In this document: one piece after another, positions 31,985-42,100 of the stretch
How the letters are laid out: each line of letters begins with the position of its first letter
How positions within the stretch are numbered: the stretch's first letter is position 1
NCBI RefSeq assembly: GCF_004342685.1
Contig: NZ_SMBZ01000022.1
Coordinates: forward strand, 1 to 53,534
DNA length: 53,534 nucleotides
Reading direction: 5' to 3'
Origin: Sphingobacterium alimentarium
GTDB taxonomy: Bacteria > Bacteroidota > Bacteroidia > Sphingobacteriales > Sphingobacteriaceae
The notes under the pieces: model-generated
Told to the model about the DNA's origin: nothing
What the model saw: only the letters and a program-made list of their open reading frames with translations
Database searches by the model: none
Program-made: the position numbers and the translations under genes

Positions 31985-32932
31985 ATGTTTAAAGTTTCGA
32001 GGGAACTTTTTGGATATTGCATACTAGTTCTCGCATCAGTTGGATTAGCATCTTGCAATAATTTATCTTCCCCTGTTTTTGGATCACAGACTCATGACTC
32101 ACTTGGTAATAAAGTGGACGAAAGTGTTTTGCTGCGTCCTAGATTACATGATAAGTGGGATTCATTGCGACGGAATCTAATCGTTTTTACCGTAGACAGC
32201 CTAAATCCTGTCAGCATAAAAGTGCAAAAGCAGAAACTCAAAGATTCTTTGCGTAGGGAATACGATAAAATGCCCAAGCATATCTATTTAACATTTGACG
32301 ATGGGCCTTTGGTCGGTAGTAAGGCTATCGATTCGTTGGCGAAATCCAAAAATATTAAGGTCAATGCTTTTGTGGTAGGACGTCATGCCACTTTTGGTAA
32401 ATATCGTCAACGAGATTTAGCCCAATTTTTAGAGAATCCTCTAGTGGCGGTATACAACCACAGCTACACACACGGCTTCAACAGACTGACTACTTTTTAC
32501 CGCGACAGTCAAGTGGCGTTTGATGATTTTAAAAAGAATGAGTCTACCATTACGATGAGTAGCAAAGTCGCGCGCTTACCCGGTAGAAATATCTGGATGT
32601 ATGATGACGAACGTAAAATTGATGTAGCCAATGCTACCCCTACGGCAGATCTATTGTACAAGGATGGCTATAAAATATTCGGGTGGGACGTAGAGTGGCG
32701 AATAGTAAGTCAGACCGGTGTGCCGACTTTGCCGTTGGAAACAGTGTACAATAGGCTTGTTAACTTTATGAACAACAAATCATCCAAAGAGCCCAACAAT
32801 GTAGTTTTTCTGATGCATGATGATATGTTTCAGACCAAAGCAGGAGCAAAACTGCTCAATGATTTGGTAGATAAATTGATTGCTCAGGGATATAGATTTG
32901 AATTTATGGAGGATTATCCGATACGATATTGA
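31985..32932 (+). CDS. polysaccharide deacetylase family lipoprotein
   Basis: The 315-residue protein has a lipobox (VGLASC, Cys24) and a NodB-type deacetylase domain. Motif 1 is TFDDGP (103-108, catalytic base Asp and metal Asp), motif 2 is NHSYTHG (His159 and His163 metal ligands), motif 3 is RLPGRN, and late motifs are FGWDVEW and FLMHDD. It should remove N- or O-acetyl groups from a cell-wall or exported polysaccharide at the periplasmic or outer-membrane face. The substrate is not predictable. It is a single-gene unit with its own promoter and terminator. Confidence 0.88.
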   Translation: MFKVSRELFGYCILVLASVGLASCNNLSSPVFGSQTHDSLGNKVDESVLLRPRLHDKWDSLRRNLIVFTVDSLNPVSIKVQKQKLKDSLRREYDKMPKHIYLTFDDGPLVGSKAIDSLAKSKNIKVNAFVVGRHATFGKYRQRDLAQFLENPLVAVYNHSYTHGFNRLTTFYRDSQVAFDDFKKNESTITMSSKVARLPGRNIWMYDDERKIDVANATPTADLLYKDGYKIFGWDVEWRIVSQTGVPTLPLETVYNRLVNFMNNKSSKEPNNVVFLMHDDMFQTKAGAKLLNDLVDKLIAQGYRFEFMEDYPIRY

Positions 32933-32933
32933 T

Positions 32934-32960
32934 AAAAAGGGCTTTTCAGTCCTTTTTTTA
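32934..32960 (+). terminator. terminator after deacetylase gene
   Basis: An AAAAAGG / CCTTTTTTT hairpin with a 10-nt loop begins 2 bp after the stop codon. Confidence 0.6.
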
Positions 32961-33013
32961 TTTCAGGAACTGAGCGAAGCTCAAAATAGTGATGGCTTAT
33001 TCTATAAAATCCT

Positions 33014-33021
33014 TACCTTTG
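33014..33021 (+). promoter_or_regulatory. -7 element 4 nt from the 33026 start (leaderless type)
   Basis: TACCTTTG fits TAnnTTTG; its final G is separated from ATG 33026 by four bases, predicting an mRNA that begins at or beside the start codon. Confidence 0.45.
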
Positions 33022-33025
33022 TATT

Positions 33026-33514
33026 ATGGCAAAGATGTTTAACAATATAGAGGATTTGATTAATGATATGGTTCAGTGTTTCCAAGAGCACGCTATGTTC
33101 GATATCTTGGAGGAACGGGATGTTATTTCTATTTTGCCCATCGAGGATAAAGCAGTAGCGCAGGACTTCTTAGCGAAAACCAATCAAATATTAGCCGATC
33201 ATTTTGAGATTTATGATGAAGATTGCTACGGTCCGGATAGCATGAATGACAAGGAGGAAAACCCTATTCTCTTTTGGAAAGACTATTTGAATTGCTTTTT
33301 TGACCTCCAACTGGTGGATGATGAAAGTGTCAATTCTAAATATTTAGGAACAGCTTTTGGAATTTATCAGATCACCGGAATTACCTTCCGTGATGAAGCT
33401 AACAAACGTCTAAAACGTCGTCGACTCAATGGTATTCGCTTAGAATACAAAGTCAAAGAGACGCCAATGGATAGAAATAATCATTGGAATAGAACGTACG
33501 ATAAGCTGTTTTAA
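33026..33514 (+). CDS. conserved-looking hypothetical cytoplasmic protein
   Basis: The 162-residue soluble protein has an acidic N-terminal two-thirds (EHAMFDILEERDVISILPIEDKAVAQDF) and a basic C-terminal tail (NKRLKRRRLNGIRLEYK). No signal, TM helix or known motif is visible, and I do not recognise the family. A -7 element sits 4 nt upstream of its ATG, so the start is fairly firm. It is followed 77 bp later by a DoxX gene on the same strand. Confidence 0.65.
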   Translation: MAKMFNNIEDLINDMVQCFQEHAMFDILEERDVISILPIEDKAVAQDFLAKTNQILADHFEIYDEDCYGPDSMNDKEENPILFWKDYLNCFFDLQLVDDESVNSKYLGTAFGIYQITGITFRDEANKRLKRRRLNGIRLEYKVKETPMDRNNHWNRTYDKLF

Positions 33515-33591
33515 TATTCTTTACTTTATTCACAACTTTTTCTTTTTTAATACGTTATAGTTATATAACCAATATAGAAAGGAGATTTGTT

Positions 33592-34047
33592 ATGAATCTT
33601 GCAGAAAAAAGAATCCCTATACCTACCCAAACAGCAAGTACTAAGGCCCATTGGATAGATTATCTTCGTATTATGCTTGGTGTGATTATTCTCGCCAAGG
33701 GTATAAGTTTTATTAATGATCGAAATGCGGTACAGCAGCTTACAGAGCAAACCAATTTTCAATTATCTATCTGGGGTGCGGTGCATTATGTAGTTTTTAC
33801 ACATTTGGTCGGCGGATTGTTTATCATCTTAGGCTTTCAGACCCGATTAGCTTGTATACTTTTATTTCCTGTATTATTTTGCGCTGTGTTTTTTGTAAAC
33901 ATTACCAATGGTTTTAGTGCTTTGAATTCCGAATTGTGGTTGTCCATTTTAGTGATGACCTTGCTCATTGTCTTTATTTTGCTCGGTTCCGGCAATTTTT
34001 CATTAGACAAAATGATGAACAAACCCGGATATCAGCGAGATATTTAA
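33592..34047 (+). CDS. DoxX family membrane protein
   Basis: The 151-residue protein has four TM helices (LRIMLGVIILAKGISFI, HYVVFTHLVGGLFIILG, ACILLFPVLFCAVFFVN, LWLSILVMTLLIVFILLG) with the RI-x-LG-x-I-x-L-x-KG first-helix pattern and LVGG second-helix pattern of DoxX/DoxD-like proteins. These are inner-membrane proteins with roles in quinone or thiol oxidation in some species. The start is supported by a good AAAGGAG Shine-Dalgarno 7 bp upstream. Confidence 0.82.
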   Translation: MNLAEKRIPIPTQTASTKAHWIDYLRIMLGVIILAKGISFINDRNAVQQLTEQTNFQLSIWGAVHYVVFTHLVGGLFIILGFQTRLACILLFPVLFCAVFFVNITNGFSALNSELWLSILVMTLLIVFILLGSGNFSLDKMMNKPGYQRDI

Positions 34048-34065
34048 CTAAGAAATTCTATTAGG

Positions 34066-34092
34066 AGCGGGACGAAAGTTTCGCTTTTTTTG
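34066..34092 (+). terminator. terminator after DoxX gene
   Basis: An 8-bp stem (34066-34073 with 34078-34085, G-T pairs allowed) with a GAAA tetraloop is followed by a seven-base T-run. Confidence 0.8.
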
Positions 34093-34265
34093 TGTACTCT
34101 TGAAAAATAATCCTCGGACAAAGGTGGATGCATTATAGAGATATCTAGTAATATTACCTACTAAATTATTTACTTGCAATATTTAAAATAACGGTATAAG
34201 AATTGATTAATAATAAAGTTTAAATGTCGAACTTCGCATTTTTATTTTTTAGGAATTCATATGCT

Positions 34266-36542
34266 ATGAAAAGGTTTATTTCTCGCTTTATATTCTTATT
34301 TCTACTTATAAGCTTACACTATGACGGATTGGCGCAAGATAGTGTGAGTCAGCCTGCGTCTAGGTTGAGCTCGGATACTTCCAGGCATATACTTTCTGAT
34401 TCCTTACGGAAAGAATTGCAAGGATTGGATGTGGGATATTTAGCAAATATTCATATCCGCGATATCCAAAACATATTGACGGAATTATCGGCAAAGAGTG
34501 AGTCGCACATCCTCAAGAAGAAAAGCGCTACGCCGGATTCAATCGCCGTAATTGATCGATTGATACGCGATGATATTACGCAGTTGCGTTCCATGCATAA
34601 TTCACTGAATAACTACCAGTCGAGTGTCACAACGACCAAAAATGCCATTCAGCACATCATCAATAAGTACCAAGTCAGCGAAGAAAAATACCCGCGCTTA
34701 GCGCTACGCCTTAATTCTTCTTTAGCACAAGTAAATAGCAAATTGGATTCAATACATGCTGCATCGGCCTCATTAAGTACGTTGATTACTGCGAATGAAC
34801 TTTATTTGGGCGAAAAAGTTATAGCTGGGAATCCAGCTGTAACCGCACCTGCAGAAAAAAAATCTACCTCTATTTGGAACTCTTCTTCGCAAAATATATC
34901 GCGCGAAACCATAATTAATAATATTAAAGAAAACTACCAGCGGAATAATTCGTTTAGCCGGTATTTTAATGATATTCCCTGGAATTCACGCATTCTATTG
35001 TTGCTAATATGTATTGCATATGCTTTTTGGTGTTTCAAAACGAAACTTGATATTGACAAAAAGAATGGGATTGATCTTTCTAAAACTTGGATACTCAAAG
35101 TCATTGGTAAATCAACTATTGTATATTTTACCTTACTACCATTGGTGAGTCTTTTCACACCGACTTTTATCATCCAAGCCTCACAGATTATCATTATAGC
35201 TCTGTATTTGGGATTGGCCTTTGGTACCCTGACAGCACAGCAACGCAAAATCATGTCGGGCATTGTCCTCTTTTATATTTTGATTGTTTTTGCAAATATG
35301 ATGGTGAGTGATGATATGTTTTTGAGAGTGATATGTATGCTCTTTAATATCATTGCGATAGCCTTGGTGAGTTACAGTAAAAAGCGTATTAAAAATAAAG
35401 AATCTGCAGGATATATTAATAATGCTATTTACATCATTTTTGTGCTGTTGAATGTCACGGCTATTGTGATGAATATTATAGGTAAAGTAAATATATCACG
35501 CAGTTTTAGTATCGCCAGCGCAGTAGGACTGATGCAATCCTTTACTCTTCGGTTTTTTATTGAGATGATTAGAGATGATTTGCACCGCCAATTCGAAAAA
35601 GACAATCTCTACAACGGCTTTTGGTTGAGATTCAACCGAGAACGGATGACAAAATTGGGGTTAGATTTGTTAAAATTAATCTGTGTTCTTCTAGCTATTG
35701 TGGTCTTGGCAAACAATCTAAATTTCATAGATACGCTGGTAAATTTTAGTGAGAATGTCCTCGAGAGAAAGCGTAAAATTGGAGATATTACGTTCAGTTT
35801 CGCTAATTTGATAATCGCTATTTTGCTTTTGTTAATTACCAATTGGCTACAGAAAAATATAAGTTTAATATTGTTGGGGGGAGAGAACGGACAATTGCGA
35901 CAGGGCTACAATCAGAAAGTCACGCTATTCCCACTATTTCGATTAGCCATTATCTTGGTCGGATTTTTCTTTGCCATATCAGCATTGGGGATGAGTCTGG
36001 ATAAATTGACTGTAATAATTGGAGCACTCAGTGTGGGTATTGGTCTGGGGATGCAAAATATTATCAACAATTTCGTGTCAGGTATTATTTTAGTTTTTGA
36101 TAAACCTTTTCGGGTAGGCGATCAGATTGAACTGGCGGATAAGAAAGGCCGAGTGAAGGAAATCGGTATTCGAGCGAGTATATTGCAGACAGGCGATGGG
36201 GCCAATGTAATTATACCGAATGGAGATTTGCTTTCGGGCCGCGTAGTAAATTGGACATTATCCCATGAGTACAGCAAAGTTAGTTTTACAATCTTGGTGG
36301 ATCGTAATGCGAATTTGCAACAAGTACATGCCTGGGTAGAAGAAGCTGCCGCTGCAAGTAAATATTATTTGAAAAATATGGGACTAAAAACAAGCGTAAA
36401 AGATATAAGTGCGGATACCATACACTTGAATGTGTTAGCTTGGGTCAATTATGCTTCCAATGCTGATGCTTTCAAAAGTGATGTTCTCCTGCAGCTTTAC
36501 AAAAAATTTGATGCAGATGGATTAAAATTTCAGAGTGTTTAA
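34266..36542 (+). CDS. large MscS family mechanosensitive channel
   Basis: Starting at ATG 34266 (758 residues; ATG 34224 adds 14 residues and spoils the signal peptide) the protein has a cleavable signal (KRFISRFIFLFLLISLHYDGLAQ), a helical periplasmic domain of about 200 residues, then about ten TM helices. The MscS core is at the end: the pore helix and loop VGIGLGMQNIINNFVSGIILVFDKPFRVGDQIEL-like region, the beta domain (IGIRASILQT, VIIPNGDLL) and C-terminal alpha/beta domain. It resembles MscK/YbdG-like large MscS homologues that relieve osmotic downshock or buffer turgor in the inner membrane. Confidence 0.9.
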   Translation: MKRFISRFIFLFLLISLHYDGLAQDSVSQPASRLSSDTSRHILSDSLRKELQGLDVGYLANIHIRDIQNILTELSAKSESHILKKKSATPDSIAVIDRLIRDDITQLRSMHNSLNNYQSSVTTTKNAIQHIINKYQVSEEKYPRLALRLNSSLAQVNSKLDSIHAASASLSTLITANELYLGEKVIAGNPAVTAPAEKKSTSIWNSSSQNISRETIINNIKENYQRNNSFSRYFNDIPWNSRILLLLICIAYAFWCFKTKLDIDKKNGIDLSKTWILKVIGKSTIVYFTLLPLVSLFTPTFIIQASQIIIIALYLGLAFGTLTAQQRKIMSGIVLFYILIVFANMMVSDDMFLRVICMLFNIIAIALVSYSKKRIKNKESAGYINNAIYIIFVLLNVTAIVMNIIGKVNISRSFSIASAVGLMQSFTLRFFIEMIRDDLHRQFEKDNLYNGFWLRFNRERMTKLGLDLLKLICVLLAIVVLANNLNFIDTLVNFSENVLERKRKIGDITFSFANLIIAILLLLITNWLQKNISLILLGGENGQLRQGYNQKVTLFPLFRLAIILVGFFFAISALGMSLDKLTVIIGALSVGIGLGMQNIINNFVSGIILVFDKPFRVGDQIELADKKGRVKEIGIRASILQTGDGANVIIPNGDLLSGRVVNWTLSHEYSKVSFTILVDRNANLQQVHAWVEEAAAASKYYLKNMGLKTSVKDISADTIHLNVLAWVNYASNADAFKSDVLLQLYKKFDADGLKFQSV

Positions 36543-36560
36543 GTCTTAGTGTACAGTCCA

Positions 36561-36598
36561 AAAATAAAAGCAAAGCCTCGAAGCTTTGCTTTTATTTT
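36561..36598. terminator. bidirectional terminator between convergent genes
   Basis: Perfect 16-bp arms (36561-36576 and 36583-36598) with a CTCGAA loop. A/T-rich outer arms give T-runs both ways. It overlaps the stop codon of the 64-aa gene. Confidence 0.9.
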
Positions 36599-36786
36599 AA
36601 TCCTATTTCTTTAAAAAGTTTTTCATATTCTTCAAATCGATGTTCGCGAATCGGACGAACATAGGGTTCGGTCTTGAAATACAACAGCAATGCAGGTTGA
36701 ATCTGTTTGTATTTTTCGACATATTCGAATTTGATCATTTCACCATTACTGATGCGTTGTTTTATTTTATTATGATAAGGGTACAT
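36592..36786 (-). CDS. small conserved-looking protein (64 aa)
   Basis: The protein is basic-acidic mixed, soluble and aromatic-rich (KIKQRISNGEMIKFEYVEKY, PALLLYFKTEPYVRPIREHRFEEYEKLF). Such short proteins with a YF-x-TEPY-x-RPIR motif occur in Bacteroidota, but I know no function. It lies 8 bp after the flavoprotein gene, in the same direction, and ends in the bidirectional terminator, so it belongs to that transcript. The well-formed context supports it being real. Confidence 0.65.
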   Translation of the reverse strand: MYPYHNKIKQRISNGEMIKFEYVEKYKQIQPALLLYFKTEPYVRPIREHRFEEYEKLFKEIGLK

Positions 36787-36794
36787 AGGCTGGG

Positions 36795-37967
36795 TTATGA
36801 TTCTAAATTAATAATTTGCTGGGCGCAGAAATGGCCCATGCTAAAGCATGCCTGTAGGAGATAGCCCCCCGTTGGCGCCTCCCAATCTACCATTTCACCC
36901 ACACAATATACCCTAGGGTATTTTTTTAAAGCCAATTGTTCCGTCAACTCACTGAAACATATACCACCTGCAGTAGATATCACCTCATCGATGGGCCTAA
37001 AGCCAGTTACTTTTATCGGATAGGATTTTATGGCAGCCGCTAGTCGGGTAGGGGTAGTATAGGTTTCTTTGTCTAATTTTTTCAATAGATATAAAGCGGG
37101 CTTGGAGAGATTGAGCTTACTCTTGAGTACCTCGGAGGTCTTAGAAGAAGACTGAAGTGCTTGTATCACAGCCGACTCAGCTAGCTTAGGTTTCAAGTCG
37201 ATAAAAAGATCTAAAGGAAAAGAATGTGATCGGGTAAATCGGTTTAAGTAGTAAACAGGGCTTCCTTCAATACCATAATTTGTAAATACCATTTCCCCTT
37301 TTTTACTGACATTTCCAAACCGGACTTCGATGTTTTTTAATACTTGTCCTTCCAGGGAAGAGAAATCCTCCTGTGTATTATAGCCTGAGTTAGCGGGAGC
37401 TAAGGGTGAAATAGCAATATCTTTTTCGCTCAAAAGTTTTATCCATTTGGCATCAGAACCTGTTTTTTGCCAGGAACCACCGCCTAGAGCTAGTATTAAT
37501 TGTGAAAACTCCAGTTGAATTTCTTGCCTAAGATGACGAAGCGTAACCAAATGTTCATTAAATCCGACGAACTGATGTTCATAATGGATTTGTACCCCAA
37601 GACGTTGCAATTTGTCCAGCCAAGCTTGTAGAACCTGAATGGGTTTAATATTTTTAATAGGAAAAATTTTACCAGAGCTTCCCACATAGGTTTCTATCCC
37701 AATACTGGCGAGCCATTGTATCGTGTCTTCATTATCGAAGGCTTTTACAATGTCATGAATTGCCGGCTGATTATATTTTAATACAAAATCCGCTATTGCC
37801 TCTTGGTGAGTAAGGTTAAAACCGCCATGACCTGCCACTAAAAATTTGCGTGCAGCGGCTTTATTCTGCTCATAGATGTGGACTTCCTTGCCCGCTTCAG
37901 CCAGACGCTGGGCGGCCATCAATCCGGCAGGACCGGCGCCAATAATGATAATAGGAGGCTTTTGCAT
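36795..37967 (-). CDS. BaiN/HI0933-type FAD-dependent oxidoreductase
   Basis: From ATG 37967 (390 residues) the protein begins MQKPPIIIIGAGPAG, with the FAD dinucleotide-binding loop GAGPAG (10-15) and then KFLVAGHGGFNLTH, the HI0933/BaiN signature in the variant form that I recall as TIGR03862. LALGGGSWQKTGSD and GGICFSEL are further family blocks. The longer frame from 38003 is rejected because a -7 element (TATCTTTG, minus, 37975-37982) lies between the two starts. Substrate unknown; a cytoplasmic flavoprotein. It is co-transcribed with the 64-aa gene. Confidence 0.88.
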   Translation of the reverse strand: MQKPPIIIIGAGPAGLMAAQRLAEAGKEVHIYEQNKAAARKFLVAGHGGFNLTHQEAIADFVLKYNQPAIHDIVKAFDNEDTIQWLASIGIETYVGSSGKIFPIKNIKPIQVLQAWLDKLQRLGVQIHYEHQFVGFNEHLVTLRHLRQEIQLEFSQLILALGGGSWQKTGSDAKWIKLLSEKDIAISPLAPANSGYNTQEDFSSLEGQVLKNIEVRFGNVSKKGEMVFTNYGIEGSPVYYLNRFTRSHSFPLDLFIDLKPKLAESAVIQALQSSSKTSEVLKSKLNLSKPALYLLKKLDKETYTTPTRLAAAIKSYPIKVTGFRPIDEVISTAGGICFSELTEQLALKKYPRVYCVGEMVDWEAPTGGYLLQACFSMGHFCAQQIINLES

Positions 37968-37974
37968 GTAGATG

Positions 37975-37982
37975 CAAAGATA
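37975..37982 (-). promoter_or_regulatory. -7 element for the flavoprotein gene
   Basis: TATCTTTG on the minus strand, 7 nt from ATG 37967; implies a very short 5' leader and decides the start codon. Confidence 0.45.
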
Positions 37983-38014
37983 ATTAAATATGTGTTTCTG
38001 CACTAGAAAACAAA

Positions 38015-38096
38015 AGAGACCGTCCTAGGTAAACGAATTTAATCCATATTCTTGCTATAAAGACGGGTATGGAATTCAGAATCGAGGACGATCTCT
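38015..38096 (-). repeat. long-loop inverted repeat, possible terminator or structured element
   Basis: AGAGACCGTCCT (38015-38026) and AGGACGATCTCT (38085-38096) pair with one mismatch around a 58-nt loop, inside which CCATA/TATGG (38044-38048, 38068-38072) pair. Read on the minus strand the outer stem ends in a T-rich run, so it may terminate the 97-aa membrane gene. The large nested loop is unusual for a simple terminator. Confidence 0.45.
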
Positions 38097-38118
38097 ATCT
38101 AATTGTGAGAATTTAAAA

Positions 38119-38412
38119 TTAGCTTCCTGCGAACGGGGAACCAAATAATCCTACAGCCAATTCGGCCCAAATTAAAAATCCTACAAGGAGAATTAAGCCT
38201 ATTAGAATTATTCGGCTGGTTTTATTCTTTGCGATCTGAAAAACCAGTTCTATTCCTAGACCCAGTGTTGCTAGGAGAATACCCGCGATTAAAAAGTCAG
38301 ATCCAGTCCAATTGACCTCATTGGAAAACTGCATGCCGATTAAAGGCAATAATAAGATAGTAACGATACTTGCAAGAATAATTGTTCTGTGGTTGTTTAT
38401 TAGGCTGCTCAT
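38119..38412 (-). CDS. small three-helix membrane protein
   Basis: The 97-residue protein has three hydrophobic helices (IILASIVTILLLPLIGMQF, FLIAGILLATLGLGIELVF, IILIGLILLVGFLIWAELAVGLF) linked by short charged loops (AKNKTSR), so it is an inner-membrane protein. No family is recognised. It is monocistronic, with the inverted-repeat element 22 bp after its stop. Confidence 0.7.
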   Translation of the reverse strand: MSSLINNHRTIILASIVTILLLPLIGMQFSNEVNWTGSDFLIAGILLATLGLGIELVFQIAKNKTSRIILIGLILLVGFLIWAELAVGLFGSPFAGS

Positions 38413-38678
38413 AATTTTATAATTTATATTTTAAATAAAAGTACTTTGAATTACAAAGTAAAATATAATATTTGATATCCTAAAATTTTTTGAAAAAAAT
38501 TAAAATTTAATTTTTAGGCCTGGATTTGCTGGTTTACAATTTTTTATGAAGGGGAGCTAAGATTGATCGGGAAAAAATGCTCTTATTCTTTAGAGGAGGA
38601 GGATTCTGAAATTATTATCAAATTATTTAACATTAAAAGTATAGGAAGAAATGAGTAATTCATCTCCATCGAAGCTTT

Positions 38679-39019
38679 TTATATAAACTTTATCAGCCAA
38701 TTTACGCCATAACCAATTTTTCCATATTTATTATCAAATGTAGAGTGTAAACTTTCATACTCTACGAATTCTTCAAAAGTTAAATCATTAATGGTTCAAA
38801 GAATGCCATTGAAAAAAAGTATTTCCAAAAATCTACGATTAGATTTGCAGTATGTAAGGTTACTTCTATTTTAAATTTACTAACAAATACATCCTTTCTG
38901 ATTTCTAATATTGTCTTATAATTTGAGTTATTAAAAACTCTTTTAAATTTTTCTTCTAATTCTAGTATAATCTGATTATCTGTAAAATGTTCTATTCTAG
39001 AAGGACTAAAATATAGCAT
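38679..39019 (-). pseudogene. frameshifted gene of unknown family
   Basis: The first frame from ATG 39019 encodes 79 residues and stops just after FFEPLMI. Removing one base near 38790 allows the reading to continue NDLTFEEFVEYE and on through about 35 codons ending WLIKFI at TAA 38679-38681. The joined product of ~113 residues has soluble, mixed charged character, with no recognised domain. Both parts have coding-like composition. Upstream is a perfect 20-bp inverted repeat. The stretch 38413-38678 holds nothing recognisable. It is a decayed accessory gene by inference. Confidence 0.45.
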
Positions 39020-39043
39020 CGTTCCTAATGGAAAAGTATTTTT

Positions 39044-39104
39044 GAACCATACAAGTAAATTTAAATAATCCCTTCGGAAGTATCTAAATTTACTTGTATG
39101 GTTC
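39044..39104. repeat. perfect 20-bp inverted repeat, 21-nt loop
   Basis: Arms 39044-39063 and 39085-39104 are exactly complementary (GAACCATACAAGTAAATTTA and its reverse complement). The loop is not T-rich and no T-tract follows, so it is not a standard terminator. It lies between the broken gene and the purL terminator. Confidence 0.85.
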
Positions 39105-39135
39105 TAATTGGTGGCATTAAACAAATATAACAAAA

Positions 39136-39166
39136 AATCCTCCTACACTGTAAGCGCAGGAGGATT
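39136..39166 (-). terminator. terminator of purL
   Basis: AATCCTCCT / AGGAGGATT with a 13-nt loop and a T-run on the minus strand, 24 bp after the stop. Confidence 0.85.
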
Positions 39167-39189
39167 CCAAATATTACAATTTGTCCAAC

Positions 39190-42100
39190 TTATTTCTTAT
39201 GTTCCACACACCACTTTTTAGCGTTAACGAAAGCTTCTAACCAAGGAGAAACTTCGTCTTGGCGACCAGCAGGGTAGTTAGCCCAGTTCCATTGGAAGAT
39301 CGAACGCTCAATGTGTGGCATCGTTACTAAGTGACGACCTGTTGCGTCACACATCATAGCTGTGTTGAAATCCGAACCGTTAGGGTTGTGTGGATATTGT
39401 TCGTAAGCGTATTTCGCTACAATGTTATAACGATCTTCTGTGTATGGTAGTTTGAATTTGCCTTCACCGTGTGAAATCCAAACACCTAAAGTTGATCCTG
39501 CTAAGGTATTCAACATGATTGAGTTGTTTTCTTGAACTTTCACCGATACGAAGTTCGATTCGTGTTTGCCTGAAGTATTGTGGTGCATTTTACCATGAAC
39601 TTCGTGATCTGGATTGATTAAATCCAATTCCATCCACAATTGACAACCGTTACAGATACCTACAGACATGGTATCAGGACGAGCAAAGAAGTTCTCTAAA
39701 GCCGTTTTTGCTTTCTCATTGTACTTAAATGCACCAGCCCAACCTTTAGCCGAACCTAACACATCCGAGTTAGAGAAACCACCCACTGCACCTACGAATT
39801 GAATATCTTCTAATGTCTCCCGACCAGAAATTAAATCCGTCATGTGTACATCTTTCACATCAAAACCAGCTAAGAACATCGCATTCGCCATTTCACGCTC
39901 CGAATTAGAACCCTTCTCACGGATGATAGCGGCTTTCGGACGAGAAGATTTCTCACCTTCGTTCGAAATGACAGGCTTCTTGCCGTCAAAATGAGCTGGG
40001 AAATTATATGTTAAGGGTTGGTTTTTGTAGTTGTTGTAACGTTCTTGCGCCATACCGTTTTTAGATTGTTTCTGATCTAAAAGGAAGGATGTTTTGTACC
40101 AAGTGTCACGTGTTTCAACCACATTGAATGTGAATGTATCCGCATTGTTTTTGAATGATACTTCAGTACCTTCGATAGCCGAACCGATTTTCACGGATTC
40201 GATACCAGCAGCAGCTAATGTAGCTTCGAAAGCCGCATCGTCTTTTGATTGTAATACAACCGCGATATTTTCGTTGAATAAAGCTTTCACCGTATCAGCC
40301 TCGCCTATACCCGATAAATCGTAGTTAGCTGCTAAGTTGACATCTGCAAAAGTTAATTCTAATAAACTCGTGATTAAACCACCAGAACCTACATCGTGAC
40401 CAGCAGCGATTTGATCGTTATTGATTAAATCTTGGATCGTATTGAACGCAGTCTTGAAGTAAGCAGCATCTGTAATGGTTGGAACTTCTTTACCAACTTT
40501 GTTCAAGATTTGAGCAAAGGAAGAACCACCTAATTTGAAGCTGTCTTTTGATAAATTGATATAGTAAATAGAACCTGCATTTTTTGCTAAAACTGGTTCT
40601 ACCACTTTCGTAATGTTCGTACAATTACCTGCAGCAGAGATAATCAAAGTACCTGGAGCGATAACATTTTCGCCGTTAGGATACTTTTGTTTCATTGATA
40701 AAGAGTCTTTACCCGTTGGGATGTTAATACCTAATTCAATCGCAAAATCCGAACAAGCTTTCACCGCTTGGTACAAGCGTGCATCTTCACCTTCGTTATT
40801 ACAAGCCCACATCCAGTTCGCCGATAAAGAAACACCAGCTAAACCATTTTTGATAGGTGCGAACACTAAGTTGGATAAAGATTCTGCAATCGCAGTTCTT
40901 GAAGCAGCAGCAGGATCTACGATAGCTGCTACTGGAGAGTGACCAACCGTTGTCGCAATACCTTCTTTACCTTTGTAGTCTAATGCCATTACACCCACAT
41001 TATTCAATGGTAATTGTAATGGACCAGCACATTGTTGTTTTGCTACACGACCACCTACACAACGGTCAACCTTGTTTGTCAACCAATCTTTAGACGCAAC
41101 TGCCTCTAATTGCAATACACTGTTTAAGTAAGTAGGAACGTCAGCTACATTATATTCTACATCTGCGTAATTGCGTACGACAGTGTTATCTTTCATATAT
41201 GTTTTTGGAGAAGAACCAAAGAAATCTTCTAAGGCATAATCCATTGGTTTTTCACCCGTTGTTTTCGATTCGAATGTAAAACGGTGATCACCTGTTACGT
41301 CACCCACGGTGTACATAGGCGAACGCTCACGATCCGCAACACGTTTCAATGTTTCAATATCTTTTTCCGCAATCACTAAGCCCATACGCTCTTGTGATTC
41401 GTTACCGATGATTTCTTTTGCAGAAAGGGTAGGGTCACCTACTGGTAATTTGTCTAAATCGATCAAACCACCTGTTTCTTCTACTAATTCTGATAAACAG
41501 TTTAAGTGACCACCAGCACCGTGATCGTGGATAGAAACGATAGGGTTATTATCAGATTCCACCATGCCACGAACTGCGTTGGCAGCACGTTTTTGCATTT
41601 CTGGGTTAGAACGTTGGATCGCATTCAATTCGATACCCGTACCGAAAGCACCTGTATCAGCAGATGATACAGCTGCACCACCCATACCGATACGGTAGTT
41701 TTCACCACCTAAGATCACGATTTTATCACCAGTTTGTGGCGTATGTTTTTTAGCTTGGTCTAATTTGCCGTAGCCAACACCACCAGCCTGCATGATTACC
41801 TTATCGTAACCTAATTTGCGGCCTTCTTCTTCGTGTTCGAAAGTCAATACCGAACCAGTGATTAAAGGTTGACCGAATTTGTTACCAAAATCAGAAGCAC
41901 CGTTAGACGCTTTGATTAAGATATCCATCGGCGTTTGGTATAACCATTCACGCTCTTGCACCGCTTTTTCCCAAGGACGTTCTTCGTTCAAGCGTGAGTA
42001 AGCTGTCATGTAGATAGCCGTACCTGCTAAAGGAATAGCGCCTTGACCACCAGCCAAACGGTCACGGATTTCACCTCCTGAACCTGTAGCTGCACCAGAG

